Source: Verrucomicrobiia bacterium (GTDB lineage Bacteria; Zixibacteria; MSB-5A5; DSPP01). Taken from it: a DNA stretch of 64,000 bases. The DNA is taken from contig DATLYY010000064.1 in NCBI GenBank assembly GCA_035574275.1, forward strand, positions 94,645 through 158,644, read 5' to 3'. A model generated the notes under the pieces. It saw nothing but the letters and a program-made list of their open reading frames with translations. It searched no databases and had not been told where the DNA came from. Shown one piece after another: positions 45,964 to 54,138 of this stretch. The position numbers and the translations under genes were made by a program. Position 1 is the stretch's first letter, and every line of letters begins with the position of its first letter.

Positions 45964-47442
45964 TTACGACGTCGGCTCGATACCGCAACAACCAGCGCCG
46001 ATGTTGCTTTTTTTCAGTTCGGTTTTCAACAAATAGCTCCCCTTAACCACCACCGGTTCGCCCGGCTTAAGACCGCCCGCCACGCGGTAATGCTCCGGGT
46101 CGGCCGGTTCGATTTCCACCTTGCGGGGACGGTAGCGGTCCGGTGATTCCTCCACGAACACCACGTTGCAGCAGCCCTCCCATTGAACAGCGTCTTTGGG
46201 TACCACCACGGATTTGGTTTCCGAGCGAGTGTAGATGACCGCCCGGCCGAAGCGCCCAGGGGGGAGTTCATTGAAAGCGGAAGTCATTTTAGCCCGCACT
46301 TTGCCGGTGCGGGTCTCCGAATCCAGAAAACGGGCCACCCAGACGACTTTTCCCTGACTGGTTTGCCGGCCGGTGGCATCGGTCAGAAATTCCAGTTTTT
46401 GTCCGACTTTTATCTTACTTAGTTCCTCTTCCCGAACTTGCGCTTCCAGCCAAACCGAATTGCCGCTGGAAAGCAGGGCCAGGGCCGTTCCGGCGGGAAG
46501 AAGATTTCCCAGAGAAGCTTTGCGTTCCATAAACACCCCGCTTTTTTGGGCGCGCAAAAAGAATTTGGAAGTTATTGAACGACTTGCGGCGAGCGATTCA
46601 ACTTCTGCTGTGGTCAGGCCGGCCGAACGCAAGAGTCCTTCGGCCCGGGCCAAGCTGGCGCGGGTTTCTTCGGCTTTGGCCTCACTCATTTCAAACGCGC
46701 TGGCGCTTACCAGATTTTTTTGTTTCAGTTGTTCCATTCGCTTCTGTTCCTTTTCCTGTACCGACCAGGCGGCGCGGGCTTCCAAAAGTTCGGCTTTCAA
46801 ACCCGGCATATCTGGGGATTCCAATTCAGCCAGGATTTGGCCTTCCTCAACGGCATCCCCCGGTTTGGCCAGCCAGCGGGTTACCAGAGCAGGCACGGTA
46901 GTCGTTTGGATGGTGGTTTGGGTCTCGTCAAAGACAATTTCCGCCGGAGCTTCCACGGCGGGCGCAGTCTCGGCAGACAACGCCGGTTCGACGGTCAGCC
47001 CCGCGCGTTGGGCCGTTTGCACAGAGGCGAACTGGATGATGGCGCCGTCCGTGGCGCAACTGGTCTTGTTTTTCGGAAAGAAAATGGAAACCTCTGATTC
47101 CATATCCAACTGAAGCAATGCAGCCGGAGGCGGCTCCTGCGGAAATTTCAAATCCGGATTGCATAAGCGGCAATGGGATTCCGGCAGGGCGTGCTCCGCG
47201 CACCAATCGTTTTTAGCCTTGAAGGTTTCCATCAATTGCGGATGGCATTTGGTGCATTCCGACTCCGGCACGCGGTGTTCAGCGCACCAGTCGGCCATCC
47301 CGGACGGGATGGAGGAAGCGGCAACGCCGGATTTCTCCGGTGCGGACGACTCGTTCGTTTGGCCGGACCATTTCATGACCGCTACGGTAGCGACCACAGC
47401 AAAGACCACAAGGCCGGTTAGGCCGATAAATTTTTTAAGCAT
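45964..47442 (-). CDS. RND metal-efflux adaptor with tandem Cys/His motifs
   Basis: The 492-residue protein has an N-terminal membrane anchor (about 5-24) and then two copies of a metal-ligand motif (about 50-66 and 76-92): DWCAEHRVPESECTKCHP and DWCAEHALPESHCRLCNP. Each offers three Cys and one or two His. After that come the usual adaptor domains: barrel-sandwich hybrid, helical hairpin (about 210-270) and beta-barrel, with a CGIE-type Cys-rich tail (GAGCCGIEPTS). The N-terminal module may pick up soft metal ions and pass them to the pump. Confidence 0.92.
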   Translation of the reverse strand: MLKKFIGLTGLVVFAVVATVAVMKWSGQTNESSAPEKSGVAASSIPSGMADWCAEHRVPESECTKCHPQLMETFKAKNDWCAEHALPESHCRLCNPDLKFPQEPPPAALLQLDMESEVSIFFPKNKTSCATDGAIIQFASVQTAQRAGLTVEPALSAETAPAVEAPAEIVFDETQTTIQTTTVPALVTRWLAKPGDAVEEGQILAELESPDMPGLKAELLEARAAWSVQEKEQKRMEQLKQKNLVSASAFEMSEAKAEETRASLARAEGLLRSAGLTTAEVESLAASRSITSKFFLRAQKSGVFMERKASLGNLLPAGTALALLSSGNSVWLEAQVREEELSKIKVGQKLEFLTDATGRQTSQGKVVWVARFLDSETRTGKVRAKMTSAFNELPPGRFGRAVIYTRSETKSVVVPKDAVQWEGCCNVVFVEESPDRYRPRKVEIEPADPEHYRVAGGLKPGEPVVVKGSYLLKTELKKSNIGAGCCGIEPTS

Positions 47443-47567
47443 GACAAACTCCTTTCAAATTCAAAACCATTCCACGGTTGAAATACACTAAAACCGTGCA
47501 AGCAATTAACGGTAAAGGCCAAGCGTTCAAGCGAACGCCCGAATCAAGGACTACTTAGAAAGCCGGA
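47443..47567. other. Spacer between Cys-rich gene and adaptor gene
   Basis: The 125-bp spacer separates the Cys-rich gene from the second adaptor gene. It holds a small GCGTTC/GAACGC hairpin around 47522-47537 but no T-run, so the genes may be on one transcript. No other feature is seen. Confidence 0.4.
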
Positions 47568-47879
47568 TTAGGCCTTGGGAGGGTGATAGATGGAGCGGAA
47601 GCTGGATTGGTTAGAGAATACTAAGTCCTGTAGTGAAATCTCTTGTTGAATTGGAGTGTGTTCAATGGATTCATAATTCCCGGAAGTAAATAGGAAATGG
47701 CCGCAGCAAAGGCCGCAGTCCTTGTTACCTGTATCCGAAACAGGGGAGGCAGGCCCATCCGTGCAGCCGTCCGACTGGCAAATGGCAATTGAAGTTTTTT
47801 CCATCGGGCAAAAACAGAAGAGGCCCTCCCCCAACCAAAGGGCTGCCATTACAAGAATCAGAAAAGCCCGCTTCGTCAT
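47568..47879 (-). CDS. Cys-rich small secreted protein of metal-efflux cluster 2
   Basis: The product is about 103 residues from ATG 47879, with a signal peptide (about 2-20) and a Cys-rich middle: FCFCPMEK, ICQSDGCTDG and DCGLCCGHF. No family was recognised. It precedes the adaptor and pump genes of cluster 2, as the His-rich gene does in cluster 1, so it may bind metal in the periplasm. A promoter lies only about 10 bp before this ATG, so the message may have almost no leader. A TTG start 21 bp upstream would sit inside that promoter. Confidence 0.6.
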   Translation of the reverse strand: MTKRAFLILVMAALWLGEGLFCFCPMEKTSIAICQSDGCTDGPASPVSDTGNKDCGLCCGHFLFTSGNYESIEHTPIQQEISLQDLVFSNQSSFRSIYHPPKA

Positions 47880-47888
47880 CTTGCATAC

Positions 47889-47916
47889 AAAATAAGTCAA
47901 CCTCCTCGGAAGTCAA
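47889..47916 (-). promoter_or_regulatory. Promoter of the Cys-rich gene, near-leaderless
   Basis: On the minus strand TTGACT and TATTTT are 16 bp apart. The expected transcription start is about 3 bp before ATG 47879. The spacer contains a second AGGTTGACTT, so the motif is a direct repeat that could also be a regulator site. Confidence 0.5.
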
Positions 47917-48080
47917 CCTTAAAGTTTTACAATATTCTTGAACTTCGTGGAGAGATGGCCGGTGGAATTGCGGGCGTCGAAGATAAGACAACCTAATCCC
48001 CCCCTGTGAAAAAAGTTGCTATTTCGAAATTCGGGGTTATATTTTTGGGGAACTGTAGAGGAAGGGGGAAAGGACAGGTT

Positions 48081-49079
48081 ATGAAAAAAGGTCTTTTGTT
48101 TTTAACGGGTATGCTCATTTTTGCGAGCGCCTTCGGCCAGCCAAAACCCACCGGTTTCGGGGATTTGAACCAGAAGCTGGTTTTCACCCCGGGGGCGGGA
48201 CTAATTTTTCCCGTCGGGGATTTTGACAACGCCAACGATATGGGATTCTCGCTCGGCGGCGGGCTGGAATACTTTGTCTCCTCCCGTTTGGCGCTTTCGG
48301 CCAACTACGCCTATCAATCCTTTGGCGACCCGGCTCTGGGAGTGAACGGCGAAAGCTTTCACTTTCTGGGATTGGGGGCGCGCGGGCTGCTCTTCAAGGA
48401 TGCACGGCTGAACCCGTACATCCGGCTGGCAGGGGGGCTGTACCAGGCCTCCGGGGCCTCCAAGGCGGGTATCAACGGCGGGCCGGGAATTTTGTACCGG
48501 GCCTCCGAAAACGTCGGGCTCTGGGCGGAAGGGAACGCCCATATGATTTTTGACTATGCTGCCGGCCCGGCCTCCAACACGGCCCATTTTCTGGGGGTCT
48601 CCGCCGGGTTGATGCTGACGATCCCCACCGGCAGGCAGAAATCGCAGGCGATCCGCCGCAAACCGGGAGAGCCGCCGCCGACGGCCATCAAGGAGGAAAA
48701 ACGGCAGGAACCGGGGGTCTTGGCGCCGGCCGGAGAACCAGAGATGGAACTTGCGCCGGTCTATTTCGATTTCGACAAATACCATCTGCGCTCCGACGCG
48801 AAAGAGACGCTGGAGAGAAACCTTGAAATTTTGCGGCAAAATCCCGGCTGGAAAATCGAACTGGAAGGACACTGCGACGAAATCGGCACGGAAGAGTACA
48901 ACATCAGTTTGGGCTGGAAGCGGGCCGAAGTGGTGCGGGAGTTTTTGGTCCAATCCGGCCTCGAACGGGACCGCTTCGCCACCATCTCCTACGGCAAAAT
49001 GCGCCCGGCCTCGCTCGGGCTGGATGAGGCCGCCCGCTCCAAAAACCGCCGGGTGGAATTCAAAATCGTCGCCCGGTAG
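48081..49079 (+). CDS. Barrel-plus-OmpA-domain outer-membrane protein
   Basis: The 332-residue protein has a signal peptide (1-18), an eight-strand-like barrel (about 25-195) and a C-terminal OmpA peptidoglycan-binding domain (about 225-332): YFDFDKYHLRSDAKETL, IELEGHCDEIGTEEYNI, and SKNRRVEF. It should link the outer membrane to the cell wall. The start is set at ATG 48081 because it opens the signal peptide; the frame runs 75 bp further back. The barrel half is paralogous to the next gene, starting QPKPTGFGDLNQKLVFTP versus KPRPSGFGTLDKTLVVTP. Confidence 0.9.
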   Translation: MKKGLLFLTGMLIFASAFGQPKPTGFGDLNQKLVFTPGAGLIFPVGDFDNANDMGFSLGGGLEYFVSSRLALSANYAYQSFGDPALGVNGESFHFLGLGARGLLFKDARLNPYIRLAGGLYQASGASKAGINGGPGILYRASENVGLWAEGNAHMIFDYAAGPASNTAHFLGVSAGLMLTIPTGRQKSQAIRRKPGEPPPTAIKEEKRQEPGVLAPAGEPEMELAPVYFDFDKYHLRSDAKETLERNLEILRQNPGWKIELEGHCDEIGTEEYNISLGWKRAEVVREFLVQSGLERDRFATISYGKMRPASLGLDEAARSKNRRVEFKIVAR

Positions 49080-49176
49080 GGGTATCTTTTTGTTTCCCGG
49101 TATTTGCGGGGCGAACCGCCGGTTCACCTCTTTTTATTTGCCTTCCTCCCCGTATCGGGAAGAGGGGGAGGCGGTT

Positions 49177-49207
49177 AACCCCTCCCCAAAAAAGGGGTTG
49201 CCTTTTT
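49177..49207 (+). terminator. Terminator after the OmpA-domain gene
   Basis: AACCCCT pairs with AGGGGTT around a CCCCAAAAA loop, followed by GCCTTTTT. It separates the two paralogous barrel genes. Confidence 0.6.
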
Positions 49208-49255
49208 GGAATTAAGGCGTATTTTTGCCAGACCTTGAACAGAGGAGGAGGAGAT

Positions 49256-49816
49256 ATGAGAAAAATTGTGTTAACGGTTCTGGCTGTGCTCTTGGTTTTT
49301 GCGGCGTTTGCGACCGCCAAGCCGAGGCCGTCCGGCTTCGGGACTTTGGACAAGACTTTGGTCGTCACGCCGACGGGCGGGCTGCTGTTTCCCACCGGCG
49401 ATTTTGACAACGGTGCGGACATGGGCTTTTTGGCGGGGGGGAACCTGGAATACTTCGTCAATCCCCGGGCGGCCCTTTCGCTCAATCTGGCCTATCATTC
49501 ATTCGGCGCCCCCACGGGGGTGCCCGACGGGGCCGATTTCTTTTTGATCGGCGGCGGCGCCCGCGGCCTGCTTTTTGACGACGCCAAAATCAACCCCTAC
49601 GGGCGGGTGGCCGGCGGGCTCTACCAGGGGAACGACGAATCGAACGTCGGGGTGAACTTCGGGGCGGGGGCGCTCATCCGCTCCAGCAAAACGCTCGGCT
49701 TTTTTGCCGAGGGGGCCCTGCATTTCGTCTTTGGCGTCGGCACCGGGGCCAGCACCACGGTCAACTTTCTCGGTTTTACCGGCGGACTGGTCTTGACCAT
49801 TCCCACCGGGAATTAG
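49256..49816 (+). CDS. Outer-membrane beta-barrel protein, paralog of the preceding barrel
   Basis: The 186-residue protein has a signal peptide (about 1-18, ending TAKPRP) and a barrel domain matching residues 20-195 of the preceding OmpA-domain protein strand by strand: FPTGDFDNGADMGFLAGGNL versus FPVGDFDNANDMGFSLGGGL. It lacks the OmpA domain and ends LVLTIPTGN. A strong GGAGGAGGAGAT ribosome-binding site sets the start. It is a tandem duplicate that lost, or never had, the anchor domain. Confidence 0.85.
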   Translation: MRKIVLTVLAVLLVFAAFATAKPRPSGFGTLDKTLVVTPTGGLLFPTGDFDNGADMGFLAGGNLEYFVNPRAALSLNLAYHSFGAPTGVPDGADFFLIGGGARGLLFDDAKINPYGRVAGGLYQGNDESNVGVNFGAGALIRSSKTLGFFAEGALHFVFGVGTGASTTVNFLGFTGGLVLTIPTGN

Positions 49817-49830
49817 GAGTGCAAAAGCGC

Positions 49831-49873
49831 AAACCGTCTTTCTCCGGATGCGGGGGAAGACGGTTTCTTTTTT
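49831..49873 (+). terminator. Strong terminator overlapping the 5' end of the nagZ frame
   Basis: A 10-bp stem AAACCGTCTT/AAGACGGTTT with a GC-rich loop is followed by CTTTTTT. The loop holds an in-frame ATG (49848) for the next gene, so that ATG is unlikely to be used. Confidence 0.85.
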
Positions 49874-49874
49874 G

Positions 49875-50843
49875 ATGCTCTACGGCGGCTTTCTTTGCTG
49901 CGGGTTTGAAGGGCTCTCCGTCCCGGCCGGTTTCGCCCGGTTCCTCCGGGAGAAAAAACCGGGCGGGGTGATTCTGTTTGCCCGCAACTACGAATCCCCG
50001 GCCCAGTTGAAGACCCTCTCGGCCGAACTGAAATCCTTCTCCGATACCCCTCCACTCATCATGGTGGATCAAGAGGGGGGGATGGTCGTCCGCTTCAAGG
50101 AGGGGTTTCCGGAACTGCCGCCCGCCCGCGCCTTCGGCGAAGGGCGGGATTTTGCCGGCCTTTCGGCCGCCTGCCGCCGGACGGCGGAGGCGTTGAAAGC
50201 CGCCGGGGTGGATATGAATCTTTCCCCGGTGGTGGACGTGGTCACCGATCCGAAAAACGAATATCTGAAACCCCGCACCTTCGCCGACGATCCGTTTCTT
50301 GTTTCCCAGATGGCCGCCTCGGCCATCGAGGCCTTCCACGCGGGCGGGGTTTTGACCTGCGCCAAGCATTTTGTCGCCTTGGGGGATTCGGCCAAAGACC
50401 CGCACCAGATTCTGCCGCAGTCGAACGCGTCGAAGGAGCAACTGGAGGTGGTTTTCTTCCCCCCTTTTCGTGCCGCGGTGGAAGCAGGGGTGGACTCGTT
50501 GATGTCCACCCATATCCGCGTCCCGGCTTTGGATGAAACCGTTCCGGTGGTCTTTTCCCGGACCGCCCTATCTCTGGCGCGGGTGGTTTTGGGTTTTGAA
50601 GGGCCGATTTTGTCCGATGACTTGGAAATGGGGGCCATCGCCGAAAGCTGGGGGGTGCCGGAAGCGGCCGTTTTGGCCCTTTCGGCCGGGAATGATATGG
50701 CTTTGGTCTGCCACTCCCTCGAGCAACAGGAGGGAGCTTTGGAAAAGATTGCCAAAGAGGCGGAAAAAAACGATGCTTTTGCCCGCCAGCTAACGGTCAG
50801 CCAAAAACGGTTGGAAGCCCTTCGGGCTAAACGAAGAGTATGA
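49875..50843 (+). CDS. nagZ: Beta-N-acetylhexosaminidase, GH3 (NagZ family)
   Basis: The product is about 322 residues from ATG 49875; an ATG at 49848 lies in a terminator loop. The NagZ signature reads DQEGGMVVRF, then NLSPVVDV, KHFVALGDSAKDPH with the Asp-x-His catalytic dyad, and SDDLEMGAI with the nucleophile Asp. The usual KHFPGHGD is altered to KHFVALGD and the Arg of DQEGGR is Met. It removes GlcNAc from anhydro-muropeptides in cell-wall recycling. No ribosome-binding site is evident. The stop overlaps anmK by 4 bp. Confidence 0.88.
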   Translation: MLYGGFLCCGFEGLSVPAGFARFLREKKPGGVILFARNYESPAQLKTLSAELKSFSDTPPLIMVDQEGGMVVRFKEGFPELPPARAFGEGRDFAGLSAACRRTAEALKAAGVDMNLSPVVDVVTDPKNEYLKPRTFADDPFLVSQMAASAIEAFHAGGVLTCAKHFVALGDSAKDPHQILPQSNASKEQLEVVFFPPFRAAVEAGVDSLMSTHIRVPALDETVPVVFSRTALSLARVVLGFEGPILSDDLEMGAIAESWGVPEAAVLALSAGNDMALVCHSLEQQEGALEKIAKEAEKNDAFARQLTVSQKRLEALRAKRRV

Positions 50844-52000
50844 GTGCGCTTTTCGAACTGCTCCGGAATATAAACGCCGGCCGGAAAGTGGTTGGGTTGG
50901 GACTCATGTCCGGCACTTCGGCGGACGGGCTGGATTTGGCTTTGGTTGAGTTTTCCCCAAAAAAAACCCCCCGGTTTTTAAAGGGGAAAACGTATCCCTA
51001 TCCGGCGGGCGTTCGGAAAAAAATATTGGAGTTTCAACAAACCCGCCAAATTTTTCCCGAAGAAGCGATTCTGTTTTCTCAATTTTTGGGAGAGGTCTGG
51101 GCCGGGTTGGTCAAGCGATTTTTGGCCGCAACCAAAGCTTTACGTCCGGACTTTGTCGCCTCCCACGGCCAGACCATCCGCCACCTTCCTGAATTTCGAA
51201 AATTTTTGGGAAAGCGGCTGCGGGGAAGCTGGCAGACCGGAGAAGCGGAGGTATTGGCCAAAAAATTGGGGCTCGTCGTCGTTTCCGATTTCCGCGCCGG
51301 CGACGTCGCCCTGGGGGGCTCCGGCGCGCCGTTGATGCCGCACGTACACCGGCATCTTTTCTCTTCCCCTAAAAAAGTTCGCGCCGTTTTGAATATCGGC
51401 GGCCTCGCCAATCTGACCTTTTTGGGGAAGAAATCGTTCTGGGCCTCGGATACCGGCCCGGGGAACTGCCTTTCCGATTACTTGGCGCAAAAGTTCTACG
51501 GGCTTTCCTGCGACGTTCGCGGCCGGAAAGCGGAGCAGGGAAGGGTATCGGAAAAACTTTTGGCCGCCTTGAAGGGAAACCGGTTCTTTCCCCGCCCGTT
51601 CCCCAAATCGACCGGCCGGGAGGATTTTTCTGCAAAATGGCTGGAGGGGATTTTGAGAAGTTTTCAAGGAATGAAAAAGGAAGACGTGCTGGCCACCATC
51701 GGGACCCTGACCACCTGGGGGGTGGCGGAAGCGCTCCGGCGCAACGCCCGCGAAAAATTGGGCGAAGTGTATCTGGCCGGCGGCGGGGCCGAAAATCTTT
51801 TTTTCTTAAACCAGTTGCAAAAAAACCTTCCCGGTGTTTCCTTGCACCCCGCCGGGGATTTGGGTTGGCCGGAGGAGAGCCTGGAAGCGGCCGGGTTCGC
51901 CCTCCTCGGCTGGTGGTGTCTCGCAGGCGTAAAAATTGGAGAGACCCCGGTTACCGGGGCTAAAAAGAGAGGCGTTTTGGGAAAGGTCTCGCAGGCATGA
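50840..52000 (+). CDS. anmK: Anhydro-N-acetylmuramic acid kinase
   Basis: The 386-residue protein has the AnmK ATP/substrate motifs GLMSGTSADGLDLALVEF at residues 21-38, SHGQTIRHLP, LNIGGLANLTF, SDTGPGN and GGGAENLF. It cleaves the anhydro bond and phosphorylates anhMurNAc. It overlaps nagZ by 4 bp at its start and the SpoIID gene by 4 bp at its end. No murQ etherase gene is beside it. Confidence 0.95.
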   Translation: MSALFELLRNINAGRKVVGLGLMSGTSADGLDLALVEFSPKKTPRFLKGKTYPYPAGVRKKILEFQQTRQIFPEEAILFSQFLGEVWAGLVKRFLAATKALRPDFVASHGQTIRHLPEFRKFLGKRLRGSWQTGEAEVLAKKLGLVVVSDFRAGDVALGGSGAPLMPHVHRHLFSSPKKVRAVLNIGGLANLTFLGKKSFWASDTGPGNCLSDYLAQKFYGLSCDVRGRKAEQGRVSEKLLAALKGNRFFPRPFPKSTGREDFSAKWLEGILRSFQGMKKEDVLATIGTLTTWGVAEALRRNAREKLGEVYLAGGGAENLFFLNQLQKNLPGVSLHPAGDLGWPEESLEAAGFALLGWWCLAGVKIGETPVTGAKKRGVLGKVSQA

Positions 52001-53271
52001 AGAAAATCACTTTGATACTTGGTTCCACGGCTCTTTTGGCATTCCTTGCGGGCTGCGGCAAGCCCCCCCGGATAGAAGAAAAACCGACCCCGGAAATCGC
52101 GGAGTTCGTCAAAGTCCGGCTGCCGGTAACGGGCGACCGTTTTGATGTCCGATCCGGCGGGGGATGGATTTTTCAATTGCACCGGGCCGACTCCTCCGAG
52201 GCCTGGTTCGAAACCGATTCCTATTTCCAAATCGGCCGCGGCAAACAATTCCTCTGGTTGAAGGAAAACGGCCAAAAGGATTTCGACTCCAACGTAGTCT
52301 GGACGCTTATGCGCCCCAGAAAGGAAGGCCAATTTATTCAATTTGACGGCCGAAACTACCGCGGAGAGTTCTGGGTGACCCTCGATTCGTTTGCCAACAT
52401 CATCCTGGTCAACAAGCTCGGTCTGGAAGATTACATTAAAGGGGTGCTTCCCCCGGAAATCGGCAAGCGCCCGGCCAAGGAAATCGAGGTTTTGAAGGCG
52501 CAGGCGGTGGCGGCCCGCACCTACACGCTCTCCCATCTCGGCCAATATCCCGGCAAGCCTTGGGATATGGAAGCAGATTCGCGCGATCAGGTCTACTCCG
52601 GAATGGAAGCGGAAGACCCGGTCTGCTCGCGGGCGGTGGAGGAGACCGCCGGGGAGGCCGCCACCTTCGGGGGAAAATTCATCAACGCCTACTACCACTC
52701 CACCTGCGGCGGCAAGACCGACTACATCTCCTCGGTCTGGCCCCACAAGCCGCAGGAGTCCTATCTCGTTCCGGCCGATGACGACACTTTCTGCCTCTGG
52801 TCAAAAAACTTCTACTGGCGGGAGGGGCTTTCCCAGCGCTGGCTGGTGGATAAAATCTCGGCCTTCCTGAAGCAGCACGGCCGTCCGGAACTGGACAAGA
52901 TCGCCCCGGTTGTCGATCTGGCCATCACCGAGCGGAACAGTTCCGGGCGGGTCCGGATTTTGACGGTGAAAACGGAGAAGGAGAGTTATCCCCTTCTGGC
53001 CGATTCCATCCGCTGGGCCTTGGGGCGGCCCTCCTCCCCCAGTGCGCAGGCGATTCTCCCCTCCACCCTTTTCGACGTGGAAACGTTCCGCTCCCGTGAG
53101 GAAATCCTGGACAGCGCCGTCATCACCGGCCGGGGAGCCGGGCACGGCATTGGGATGTGCCAGACGGGGGCCATCGGCCGGGCCCGCGCCGGGCAAAGCT
53201 ACAAGCAAATTCTGGAGCATTATTACCCCGGCATCCGTCTGGAACGGGTGCGCCGCTTCGGCAGCCGGTAA
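51997..53271 (+). CDS. SpoIID/LytB-domain lipoprotein (putative lytic transglycosylase)
   Basis: The 424-residue protein has a lipobox (LAFLAGC, about residues 14-20), an N-terminal beta-rich region and a SpoIID domain (about 125-420) with LEDYIKGVLPPEI, EIEVLKAQAVAARTYTL and a C-terminal GRGAGHGIGMCQTGAIGRA. SpoIID proteins cut glycan strands, leaving anhydro ends, which is the substrate type for NagZ and AnmK. Together the three overlapping genes form a cell-wall cutting and recycling unit. A terminator follows. Confidence 0.92.
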   Translation: MKKITLILGSTALLAFLAGCGKPPRIEEKPTPEIAEFVKVRLPVTGDRFDVRSGGGWIFQLHRADSSEAWFETDSYFQIGRGKQFLWLKENGQKDFDSNVVWTLMRPRKEGQFIQFDGRNYRGEFWVTLDSFANIILVNKLGLEDYIKGVLPPEIGKRPAKEIEVLKAQAVAARTYTLSHLGQYPGKPWDMEADSRDQVYSGMEAEDPVCSRAVEETAGEAATFGGKFINAYYHSTCGGKTDYISSVWPHKPQESYLVPADDDTFCLWSKNFYWREGLSQRWLVDKISAFLKQHGRPELDKIAPVVDLAITERNSSGRVRILTVKTEKESYPLLADSIRWALGRPSSPSAQAILPSTLFDVETFRSREEILDSAVITGRGAGHGIGMCQTGAIGRARAGQSYKQILEHYYPGIRLERVRRFGSR

Positions 53272-53292
53272 AGGTTAATCCTTTAAATCTTT

Positions 53293-53323
53293 AAAGAGGC
53301 GGGCTTAGGCCCGCCTCTTTTTT
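53293..53323 (+). terminator. Terminator between SpoIID and lgt (convergent)
   Basis: A perfect 12-bp stem AAAGAGGCGGGC/GCCCGCCTCTTT with a 4-base loop is followed by TTT. It ends the nagZ-anmK-SpoIID unit. The minus-strand gene lgt also ends here. Confidence 0.9.
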
Positions 53324-54138
53324 CATGGAGAAGTAGAGGGGAGGGGGTTGGCCCTTTTCCGCAATTGCACCCATAAAACCAGACCGAAGGCAAACAGCAA
53401 AATCGCCATCCACTGGTTGTAGGTCCAATGCGGGGCGCCCAAATTCAAATACATCTCCGGTTCGTACGAACGGATAAACTCGATGAAGAAACGGAAAAGC
53501 GAATCGGCCATCAGCAAAATCGAGAAACCCGATCCGTCGAATTTTTTCCGTTTGTTGTGCCAGACCAGAAATCCGAACAGGATCAAACCGAAAAGGGAAC
53601 TGTAAAGCTGGGTCGGGTGAATCGCCTGGGCGCCGAACTCGGCGTCCGGTATGGAGCCGGGGGGAAAAGTGACCCCCCAGGGGAGCGCGGTCGGCGTGCC
53701 GTAGCAGCAGCCGTTCAAAAAACAGCCGATGCGGGTCAAAAAAATGCCGAAGGCCACGGTCGGGGCAAAAATATCGGCCGTTTTCCAGAAGGGGAGCTTG
53801 ACTTTGTGCATGTAGTAAAAACCGGCCGCCGTGGCCAAAATGACGCCGGTGTACAAATTCAACCCGGCAATGCCAAAGGTGCCGCTCTGGAAGGGGTTGA
53901 ACGTGGCCGTCCAGTTCCCCTTGAACTCCTCGAGATGAAAAAGCACGTACCCCAGCCGCGCTCCGACGATTCCCGCGGCGATTACCAGAAAAGCAAGATT
54001 GGAAAGGGCGTTTACGTCCAGCCCCTCCTTGGCTCCCCAGCGGCGGATGAAGTAAAGCCCGATAAAAAAGGAGGCGGCCAAGGCCAGCCCGTAGGTGCGC
54101 AGGGCAAAGGGGCCGATGTGAAACAGTTCAGGACACAT
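53323..54138 (-). CDS. lgt: Prolipoprotein diacylglyceryl transferase
   Basis: The product is 271 residues from ATG 54138 (MCPELFHIGPFALRTYGLA); a longer frame reaches 54177. Seven membrane helices are predicted. The signature region reads RIGCFLNGCCYGTPTALPWG, and HPTQLYSSLFGL follows. Lgt adds diacylglycerol to the lipobox Cys, the first step of lipoprotein maturation, matching the many lipoproteins in this window. The start overlaps the PAP2 gene end by 11 bp. Confidence 0.95.
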   Translation of the reverse strand: MCPELFHIGPFALRTYGLALAASFFIGLYFIRRWGAKEGLDVNALSNLAFLVIAAGIVGARLGYVLFHLEEFKGNWTATFNPFQSGTFGIAGLNLYTGVILATAAGFYYMHKVKLPFWKTADIFAPTVAFGIFLTRIGCFLNGCCYGTPTALPWGVTFPPGSIPDAEFGAQAIHPTQLYSSLFGLILFGFLVWHNKRKKFDGSGFSILLMADSLFRFFIEFIRSYEPEMYLNLGAPHWTYNQWMAILLFAFGLVLWVQLRKRANPLPSTSP

